From the NCBI GenBank assembly GCA_964650905.1, contig CAZYVH010000057.1, positions 1-19,812 on the forward strand: DNA of 19,812 bases, read 5' to 3'. Positions within the stretch are counted from its first letter, which is position 1. Every line of letters begins with the position of its first letter. The position numbers and the translations under genes were made by a program. This DNA comes from SZUA-36 sp964650905. Lineage in GTDB: Bacteria > Pseudomonadota > Gammaproteobacteria > Xanthomonadales > SZUA-36. This document shows positions 14,555 to 19,812 of this stretch, piece after piece. The notes beneath the pieces were generated by a model. That model ran no database searches. It saw only the letters and a program-made list of their open reading frames with translations, and was not told where the DNA came from.

Positions 14555-15499
14555 ATGCGGGCTGGCATGCCAGGGCAACGCAACCATCTGGAACACGTTT
14601 TACCCCTGCTGCAATTTTGTTTGCTGGCGGCGCTGACGGTATTCACCCTTTCTGCGGCGGCGGGTGATGATCTGCTCTGGGATCCACTGGATCCTGACAA
14701 TACCGTTTACCTGCAGTTACAGGAAGGCACCGTTGTCATTGAACTGAACCCCGTGTTCGCGCCAAAAACTGTCAGGCAGTTCAAAAAGCTGCTCGCCGAA
14801 CAGTTTTACCGGGGTCTGAGCTTCTACCGTGTCATTGATGGCTTCGTTGCCCAGGCCGGTGATGAAAGCGATATCGGTGATGTCAACGATGTGCCGCCCC
14901 TTAAGGCCGAGTTTGAAATTGACTGGCCACAAAAACCCACAGACAAAGAGGTGGCAAAGGACTGGTTGCCGATGTCATGGACCCAGGTTCAGAAAAATGA
15001 CCTGTTCGCACCCTACACCGGCTTTATCGATGGTTTTCCGGCCGCCCGTGATGACAAAAAGGCTGGTAAGGCCTGGCTCACTCACTGTCCCGGCAGCTTT
15101 GCCATGGCCCGCAATGACGGCGCTGATACCGGCAGCACGGATTTTTATATTGTCATCGGCCAGGCCCCGCGTTACCTTGATCGTAACCTGACCATATTCG
15201 GCCGTGTCGTCTGGGGCATGGACGTTGTACAGCGTATCAAGCGTGGTGCAACCCGGCAGAACGGTATCATTGAAAAAGATCTCGATCGCAGCTGGATAAA
15301 GCGCATGCAGATGGCGTCCTCAGTTGCAGCGGATGAACGGCTCGATATTTACGTCGCCGATACTAATAGCAAGGGTTTTAAAAACATGCTCAAGGAACGC
15401 CGTGACCGCACCGGCAAATTCTTTCATCACAAGCCGCCTGAAGTGCTGGACATCTGCCAGGTGCCCATTCCAGTGAGACTCGGGTATGTTAAAAGATGA
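14555..15499 (+). CDS. Secreted cyclophilin-type peptidyl-prolyl cis-trans isomerase
   Basis: Foldase of the cyclophilin family, predicted to be exported. From the chosen start, residues 15-36 form a signal peptide ending in SAAA. The cyclophilin core follows: TVVIELNPVFAPKTVRQF near 59-76, then FYRVIDGFVAQAGD at 90-103 with the catalytic-type R92. After an insertion of about 80 residues, GSFAMARN, TDFYIVIGQ and TIFGRVVWGMDVVQRI complete the fold. A C-terminal extension of about 70 residues is of unknown role. ATG 14555 is preferred because GGGGAA lies 4 bases upstream; ATG 14525 would add ten residues before the signal peptide. The insertion suggests a periplasmic subfamily distinct from PpiA. 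Confidence 0.88.
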   Translation: MRAGMPGQRNHLEHVLPLLQFCLLAALTVFTLSAAAGDDLLWDPLDPDNTVYLQLQEGTVVIELNPVFAPKTVRQFKKLLAEQFYRGLSFYRVIDGFVAQAGDESDIGDVNDVPPLKAEFEIDWPQKPTDKEVAKDWLPMSWTQVQKNDLFAPYTGFIDGFPAARDDKKAGKAWLTHCPGSFAMARNDGADTGSTDFYIVIGQAPRYLDRNLTIFGRVVWGMDVVQRIKRGATRQNGIIEKDLDRSWIKRMQMASSVAADERLDIYVADTNSKGFKNMLKERRDRTGKFFHHKPPEVLDICQVPIPVRLGYVKR

Positions 15500-15546
15500 A
15501 GCATGTTGATGCAGTACACTACCGGAAAATGATAAAGGATAACCGT

Positions 15547-16179
15547 ATGGATTTAATTAGACGGCGCGCACTGACAGGTATTGCAACGCTGCTGTTATTG
15601 AGCAGTTGTTCAACCACCAAGGTGATGTCCGCATGGGAGGCCGACCATGGCGAAACAGACAGACGTGAGCGGATCGCCGTCGTTGCCATGATACCGGAAG
15701 CGTTGCAACGCCTGACGGTGGAGCAGGAAATCGTCCGGGTTTTGCGCAAGGGTGGGCGCAATGCGCTGATTTCCAGCGATATCCCTGGTCTCGCCGGGCG
15801 CTTGAGCCGGGCAAGAGCGGAGCCAGCACTGAAAGCGGCCAGTGTCGATGCGCTGGTGGTTGTTTTTTTCACCCGGAGCGGCAAAGGTGATCGCAAGGAG
15901 AGTGCCGACTACTATACATCCGAGGTGAATCCTGATTTCTTTGACCGCGGCTATAACTGGTTTGTGCCGCAGTTTGCCAATACCAATAAAGTTAAAAGGA
16001 ACAGTGATTTTTTTACACAGAAAAGCTACGTATATGTTGAAACAAATTATTTTGACATCATAGATGATTTTAGCAAATGGAGCATGATCACACGTTCGAA
16101 AAACCTGGAATACAACAACACCTCCAATTCGGTCGCCAAGGAAATTGTTGCAAAAATGAAGTCTACCGGAACCCTTTGA
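15547..16179 (+). CDS. Putative lipoprotein of unknown function
   Basis: The 210-aa product begins with a basic N-terminus and hydrophobic core ending in the lipobox LSSC, so C21 would be acylated and the protein anchored in the inner or outer membrane facing the periplasm. The mature part opens with an alpha/beta-like stretch (RIAVVAMIPEALQRLTVEQEIVRVLRKGG, then SVDALVVVFFTRSG), similar in layout to lipoproteins with a CsgG/DUF4136-like fold; that is only a resemblance. The second half is rich in Asn, Phe and Tyr and more AT-rich in DNA. Start at 15547: AAAGGA lies 8 bases upstream. A longer frame from 15496 overlaps the cyclophilin gene. The two genes may form an operon with rsmG. Confidence 0.75.
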   Translation: MDLIRRRALTGIATLLLLSSCSTTKVMSAWEADHGETDRRERIAVVAMIPEALQRLTVEQEIVRVLRKGGRNALISSDIPGLAGRLSRARAEPALKAASVDALVVVFFTRSGKGDRKESADYYTSEVNPDFFDRGYNWFVPQFANTNKVKRNSDFFTQKSYVYVETNYFDIIDDFSKWSMITRSKNLEYNNTSNSVAKEIVAKMKSTGTL

Positions 16180-16212
16180 AACGGTTGAGCCAATGCAACA
16201 TCATTACCGCTG

Positions 16213-16851
16213 ATGACCGGTCATCAATCCGTAAGAGACAAGCTCGAAGCAGGCCTGAAGACACTGGCATTGGACGCACCCGAAACAGTGGTCGATGGCT
16301 TACTGAGCTACATGGAAGAGCTGCGGGAGTGGTCAGGAACCTATAATCTGGTGGCTGCTGGTGAAGGAGCCAGATTGTTGCAGCGGCATGTTCTCGATTC
16401 ACTTTCTATAGTGCATTTTTTGCAGCCGGGTGCATTGCTCGATATCGGAACCGGCGCTGGCTTGCCCGGTCTGCCGCTGGCCATACTTGATCCGTGCCGG
16501 CCTGTTACATTGATCGACAGTGCCGGTAAAAAAATACGCTTTATCCGGCATGTGGGACGAACGTTGCAGTTGACCAATATTGAACCGCTGCAAGAGCGTA
16601 TCGAGAACCTGGAAAAAAGCCGCGTATTCGCCAACATTACGTCACGAGCGTTTGCCTCGTTGGCAAAATTTGTGACTGCTGCCCGACCGGCGGCGGATAA
16701 AAAAACCCTGTTGTTGGCAATGAAGGGTAACTATCCGCACGGGGAGCTTGAAGCATTGCCCGACTGGGTCAGTGTGGAGTCGGTGGAGGTGTTGGCCGTG
16801 CCGGGTTTGCACGTGGCGCGGCACCTCGTCATGATGACGCTTTCAAAATAA
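16213..16851 (+). CDS. rsmG: 16S rRNA (guanine527-N7)-methyltransferase
   Basis: RsmG (GidB) methylates G527 of 16S rRNA in the 530 loop. The 212-aa protein has the family N-terminal pattern WSGTYNLVAAGEGARLLQRHVLDSL (40-64) and the SAM-binding loop LLDIGTGAGLPGLPLAI (75-91), followed by LIDSAGKKIRFI. Length is typical. The start has no strong Shine-Dalgarno sequence, but the spacing from the upstream lipoprotein (33 bp) suggests a shared transcript. It is followed 26 bp later by parA. In most gammaproteobacteria mnmG lies directly upstream; here a lipoprotein and a cyclophilin occupy that place. Confidence 0.95.
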   Translation: MTGHQSVRDKLEAGLKTLALDAPETVVDGLLSYMEELREWSGTYNLVAAGEGARLLQRHVLDSLSIVHFLQPGALLDIGTGAGLPGLPLAILDPCRPVTLIDSAGKKIRFIRHVGRTLQLTNIEPLQERIENLEKSRVFANITSRAFASLAKFVTAARPAADKKTLLLAMKGNYPHGELEALPDWVSVESVEVLAVPGLHVARHLVMMTLSK

Positions 16852-16877
16852 ACTGTTACAGCAAGCAACGGAAACGC

Positions 16878-17678
16878 ATGGCAAGAATCATTGCAGTAGC
16901 CAACCAGAAAGGTGGCGTTGGAAAGACCACCACCTGTGTCAATCTCGCCGCTGCGTTGGCGGATATGAATTATCGCACCCTCCTGGTTGACCTTGATCCA
17001 CAGGGCAATGCTTCTGTGGGCTGTGGTATTGACGCGCGTGGTTTGGAAATCTCGGCGTTTGATGTCATGACGGATGCCAGCGGGATTACCGAAGCAATGG
17101 TGAGTCTGGATAAGCTGGGTTTTGACCTGTTGCCTTCAAACAGCGACCTGACGGCAGCTGAAGTCACCCTGTTGCAAAAGGATGAACGCGAATATCGGCT
17201 CAAAAATGCGCTGGAGAAAATTGCGCCACGATATGCGTGGATCATTATCGATTGTCCGCCGTCGCTGAACATGCTGACACTGAACGCACTAACGGCAGCT
17301 AACAGTGTGCTGATACCGATGCAGTGTGAGTACTACGCGCTCGAAGGACTGGCGTCCTTGCTGGAAACCATTGAACAGGTGCGCAACAGTGTGAACCGGG
17401 GTCTGGAAATCGAAGGCTTGCTCAGGACCATGCACGACAGTCGGAATAACCTGTCGGGCGCTGTTTCCGGGCAGTTGCTGGAACATTTCGGCGAGCAGGT
17501 ATACCGAACATTGATACCCCGGAACGTGCGTGTCGCTGAAGCCCCCAGTTACGGTCTTCCGGTGTTGCGATATGACCCCGCGTCCAGTGGCGCATTGGCG
17601 TATCTCGGACTGGCCGGCGAAGTGCTCCGCAGACACCAGAAAAGGCAGGCAGGCAAACCTGATAAACTGCATCATTAG
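16878..17678 (+). CDS. parA: Chromosome partitioning ATPase ParA (Soj)
   Basis: A deviant-Walker ParA ATPase that binds the nucleoid and moves ParB-parS complexes during chromosome segregation. KGGVGKTT (residues 11-18) is the Walker A loop with the signature K11 and K16; VDLDPQGN and WIIIDCPPSLN are the A' and B motifs. It lacks an N-terminal DNA-binding extension, as expected for a chromosomal Soj. 266 aa is typical. The gene sits between rsmG and parB in the conserved order, with 17 bp before parB. The ribosome site (ACGGAAACGC) is moderate. Confidence 0.97.
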   Translation: MARIIAVANQKGGVGKTTTCVNLAAALADMNYRTLLVDLDPQGNASVGCGIDARGLEISAFDVMTDASGITEAMVSLDKLGFDLLPSNSDLTAAEVTLLQKDEREYRLKNALEKIAPRYAWIIIDCPPSLNMLTLNALTAANSVLIPMQCEYYALEGLASLLETIEQVRNSVNRGLEIEGLLRTMHDSRNNLSGAVSGQLLEHFGEQVYRTLIPRNVRVAEAPSYGLPVLRYDPASSGALAYLGLAGEVLRRHQKRQAGKPDKLHH

Positions 17679-17695
17679 TTTTGGGACAGAGGTTC

Positions 17696-18580
17696 ATGGC
17701 AGTTAAGAAAAACCCACTCGGTCGTAATCTGAGTTCGATGCTTAGCCAGTCCACGCTCAAGCACGCACTGGAGAAGTCAACATCTGCAACGAGTAGCATA
17801 GATACATTGAAAACACTGCCGTTGGATGCGATCACACCCGGTCCTTATCAGCCGCGATCAGTTTTCGATGCAGACCGCCTGCAGGATCTGGCCGACTCCA
17901 TCCGTGAACAGGGCGTTATTCAACCGGTGGTCGTGCGACCGATGTCTGAGAATGAATACCAGTTGATCGCCGGAGAGAGACGCTGGCGAGCAGCGCAGCT
18001 TGCAGGGACCAGTGAAATTCCCGCCATCATCCGCGAGGTTAGCAATGAGGTTGCCATTGCCATGGCCCTGGTCGAAAACATTCAGCGGGAAGACCTGAAC
18101 CCGATTGAGGAGGCAACCGCTTTGCGGCGTCTGGTGGATGAATTCCAGTTGACGCACCAGCAGGCTGGTGACGCTGTTGGCCGCTCGCGTACCGCCGTTT
18201 CCAATCTCTTGCGTTTGCTGGACCTGTCTGCAGAAGTTCGTGAACTGGTGGATGCGAGACACCTTGAAATGGGCCACGCGCGGGCAGTGCTTTCGCTTGA
18301 GTCGGCGTTACAGGCACGTGCGGCACGCGAGGTGGTCAGGAAAAGTCTGTCCGTGCGTGAGACCGAGCGGTTGGTCCGTCGCCTCAAAAATCCGCCACAG
18401 CAAAAACAATCAACGCTTGATCCCGATATCCTGCGTTTACAAGACAGCCTGTCAGAAAAGTTATGCGCGAGAGTGAGGTTTCAGCATGGCGCCAGGGGCA
18501 AAGGCAAGATGATCATTGCCTATCATTCAGCAGATGAGCTGGAAGGCATTTTGGAAAAGCTGGGTCTTTATACCGAATAG
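17696..18580 (+). CDS. parB: Chromosome partitioning protein ParB (Spo0J)
   Basis: CTP-dependent DNA clamp that loads at parS and recruits SMC and ParA. The N-terminal LGRNLSSML stretch resembles the region where ParB contacts ParA. PGPYQPR and the CTP-binding GERRWRA motif (93-99) follow, then ENIQRED, the helix-turn-helix LTHQQAGDAVGRSRTAVSN (152-170) and a C-terminal dimer region that ends in ADELEGILEKL. ATG 17696 is chosen, with GAGG 3 bases upstream; an upstream TTG at 17681 would add 5 residues. No good parS site was found in the window. Confidence 0.97.
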   Translation: MAVKKNPLGRNLSSMLSQSTLKHALEKSTSATSSIDTLKTLPLDAITPGPYQPRSVFDADRLQDLADSIREQGVIQPVVVRPMSENEYQLIAGERRWRAAQLAGTSEIPAIIREVSNEVAIAMALVENIQREDLNPIEEATALRRLVDEFQLTHQQAGDAVGRSRTAVSNLLRLLDLSAEVRELVDARHLEMGHARAVLSLESALQARAAREVVRKSLSVRETERLVRRLKNPPQQKQSTLDPDILRLQDSLSEKLCARVRFQHGARGKGKMIIAYHSADELEGILEKLGLYTE

Positions 18581-18630
18581 CTGTCCGGATTCGGGCCGTA
18601 TCCAATGATTATGGCAATAGCTGAACATTG

Positions 18631-18646
18631 ATTGACCAGGGTCAAT
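18631..18646. promoter_or_regulatory. Palindrome of CRP/FNR-like spacing before the OsmC gene
   Basis: ATTGACC-AG-GGTCAAT is a perfect 7+7 palindrome. Its core TTGAC-CAGG-GTCAA has the same 5-4-5 layout as FNR-family boxes, but with C/G in place of T/A at the inner positions. It lies 66 bp before the OsmC start. A weak promoter (TTGTCG 18661-18666, TATCGG 18683-18688) follows it, so an activator or repressor site is plausible. Confidence 0.4.
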
Positions 18647-18712
18647 TATGCATGGCTGGTTTGTCGTTATGCTGCATTCATTTATCGGACAGGACCAATT
18701 CGAGGGCTGACA

Positions 18713-19147
18713 ATGCAAGCTTACCCACATCGCTATCATGCCAAAGCGTCCGGCCAGTCAGAAGGCGGAGTGCTCATCAATGGTGAAGGCTTGCCCGAAC
18801 TTTCGACGCAGCCGCCAGCGGAGTTTGGTGGTCCTGGGGATCGCTGGTCGCCGGAAACTTTGTTGACGGGTGCTGTTGCCGATTGTTTCATATTGACTTT
18901 TCGTGCCATCGCGCGGGCCTCGAAACTCGAATGGCACCACCTGACCTGCGATGTTGAGGGGGTGCTGGAGCGGGTCGGGCGCAGCACTTTGTTTACCCGC
19001 TTTAATATCAGCGCTGAGCTGCATGTACCGGCGCAAACGCGTGAGGAGTTGGCCCGGCGTCTGCTTGAAAAGTCGGAGGAGGTTTGCCTGGTGACAACCT
19101 CGCTCAAGGCGGATACCGAATTGAAGACCGAGATACGGGTGCAATAA
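18713..19147 (+). CDS. OsmC/Ohr family protein (peroxide-related)
   Basis: A small soluble protein of the OsmC superfamily, whose members reduce organic hydroperoxides by two cysteines. C58 lies in AVADCFILTF and C125 in SEEVCLVTTSL, the positions of the two active-site cysteines, separated by 67 residues as in the family. The motif RWSPETLLTGAVADC (44-58) is characteristic. 144 aa is normal. Start at 18713: GAGGG lies 8 bases upstream; the longer frame from 18632 runs through a palindrome and a promoter-like region. It is inserted between parB and the ATP synthase genes. It may be an OsmC-like detoxifier and not a true Ohr; the exact substrate is not known. Confidence 0.88.
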   Translation: MQAYPHRYHAKASGQSEGGVLINGEGLPELSTQPPAEFGGPGDRWSPETLLTGAVADCFILTFRAIARASKLEWHHLTCDVEGVLERVGRSTLFTRFNISAELHVPAQTREELARRLLEKSEEVCLVTTSLKADTELKTEIRVQ

Positions 19148-19190
19148 ACGGGTATAAGTACGTAATCACTGAAAATACTACAGAATCGCA

Positions 19191-19220
19191 TTGCCCAATT
19201 AGCAGACAAAATGCTAAAAT
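19191..19220 (+). promoter_or_regulatory. Candidate promoter of the ATP synthase operon
   Basis: TTGCCC (19191-19196), an 18-bp spacer, then TAAAAT (19215-19220) preceded by TGC, an extended -10. Transcription would start near 19227, about 50 bases before atpI. Confidence 0.55.
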
Positions 19221-19231
19221 GGTGGGCTGAT

Positions 19232-19256
19232 GACAGCCCGTTTGAAACGGGTTGTC
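19232..19256 (+). promoter_or_regulatory. Stable hairpin in the atp operon leader
   Basis: A 12-bp arm (19232-19243) pairs with 19245-19256, the inner seven pairs being CCCGTTT/AAACGGG, with one G-U pair in the outer part. A second, overlapping hairpin, GGGCTG-ATGA-CAGCCC (19224-19239), excludes the first. No T-run follows; the ribosome site of atpI starts 9 bases later. It may stabilise the mRNA 5' end or tune translation. Confidence 0.5.
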
Positions 19257-19275
19257 AATAAACGAGGTGGAGTGC

Positions 19276-19650
19276 ATGACAGACCCCGCTGGCCGGGTGA
19301 CGAACCGGACTTTGGTTCGATGGTTGAGGGTCCAGTCATTGGTGTCGGTCTTGCTGGCAGCCTGCTTGCTGGTGGTCAGTCCGGTTGCTGCGTACTCCTC
19401 CATGTTTGGAAGCATGGCGGCGTTCATTCCCGCCCTTTTTTTCGCGTTGCATGTCGCGCGGAGATTTGGACCGGACAGCGCCGCTTTTCTACGCGCCGCC
19501 GTCATCGGTGAGGCGGGAAAGTTTTTGCTGACTGCGCTGATATGCGTGGCGGTATTTATCTGGGTCAAGCCCCTTGCTGCCGGGTGGTTTTTTGCCGGCA
19601 TGATGGTGGTCATGTTCAGCGGTTGGCTGGGCTTGCTCAAATGGGCTTGA
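19276..19650 (+). CDS. atpI: F-type ATP synthase subunit I
   Basis: Small membrane protein at the head of the ATP synthase operon, thought to help assemble the c-ring or sodium/proton enzymes; not essential in E. coli. The 124 residues show four hydrophobic segments: about 19-42, 48-60, 77-98 and 103-120. Sequence conservation in this family is low, so the call leans on size, topology and the atpB start that follows. Start at 19276, with GAGGTGGAG just before it; an upstream TTG at 19252 was rejected. Confidence 0.88.
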   Translation: MTDPAGRVTNRTLVRWLRVQSLVSVLLAACLLVVSPVAAYSSMFGSMAAFIPALFFALHVARRFGPDSAAFLRAAVIGEAGKFLLTALICVAVFIWVKPLAAGWFFAGMMVVMFSGWLGLLKWA

Positions 19651-19670
19651 ATCCCAGGGTTTTGAACACA

Positions 19671-19687
19671 GCTCTCCAGTGGGGAGC
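19671..19687 (+). other. Hairpin between atpI and atpB
   Basis: GCTCTCC (19671-19677) pairs with GGGGAGC (19681-19687) around AGT, seven pairs with one G-U. There is no T-run. It could be an mRNA processing or stability element that sets different levels of atpI and the downstream atp genes. Confidence 0.35.
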
Positions 19688-19710
19688 ACGCTAAGAGCGG
19701 ACTGTAATAC

Positions 19711-19812
19711 ATGTCAAGTGAAGCGCATACTTCAAGCGATTACATACAGCACCATTTGCAGAACCTGACGTTCGGACAGCACGCCGATGGCAGTTGGGGT
19801 ATCGCACACAAC
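19711..19812 (+). CDS. atpB: F-type ATP synthase subunit a, N-terminal fragment
   Basis: Only the first 34 codons are inside the window. The product begins MSSEAHTSSDYIQHHL and continues NLTFGQ, the usual N-terminal YIqHHLqNLt pattern of gammaproteobacterial subunit a, the membrane proton-channel subunit of FoF1. Its position 60 bp after atpI fits the standard atp order. The ribosome site is weak. Confidence 0.92.
   Translation, partial: MSSEAHTSSDYIQHHLQNLTFGQHADGSWGIAHN

Noticed and set aside
16804..16820. CACGTG core (16810-16815) near the end of rsmG as a parS site
   Set aside because: Only the six-base core fits the 16-bp parS consensus; both flanks fail. Other CACGTG cores in the window (near 149, 9762 and 10474) also lack the flanks.

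Overview
The window looks like a chromosomal segment from a gammaproteobacterium, probably a free-living or marine aerobe. This rests on gene content and on the origin-proximal order rsmG, parA, parB, (osmC-like), atpI, atpB at the right end. No rRNA, tRNA, CRISPR array, insertion sequence or phage gene was seen. Coding density is high, and only two gene-free stretches exceed 300 bases (6769-7261 and 11098-11567).

Left part (1-6768): a minus-strand pair, a 98-aa acidic protein and a proton-dependent oligopeptide (POT) transporter, is divergent from a plus-strand M20 metallopeptidase. The 199-bp region between them carries a palindrome over the likely -35 box and a 10-bp inverted repeat, so peptide import and peptide hydrolysis may share control. 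Then come a minus-strand histidine methyltransferase (EgtD type), a CDF zinc/cation exporter and a possible 37-aa membrane peptide. They are divergent from ilvE (branched-chain aminotransferase).

Middle (6769-12554): a gene-free stretch ends in a strong intrinsic terminator and holds a perfect FNR-type box and an 11-bp inverted repeat; it may encode an RNA. It is followed on the minus strand by an NYN-LOTUS ribonuclease-like protein and a ClC chloride/proton antiporter-like protein. On the plus strand are the SrkA stress kinase, a 470-bp stretch rich in perfect hairpins, and a short cytosolic protein resembling reductive dehalogenases.

Right part (12551-19812): a compact minus-strand operon runs dienelactone hydrolase, VOC-family protein, SlyX, with a good sigma70-like promoter in front. 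Plus-strand genes follow: a conserved 121-aa protein, a secreted cyclophilin, a lipoprotein, rsmG, parA, parB, an OsmC/Ohr-like protein, atpI and the first 34 codons of atpB. The usual mnmG neighbour of rsmG is absent, and the OsmC gene sits between parB and the ATP synthase operon.

No clearly new multi-gene system is visible. The most interesting leads are the two structured gene-free stretches and the reductive-dehalogenase-like protein. All assignments come from reading motifs by eye; no database search was run.
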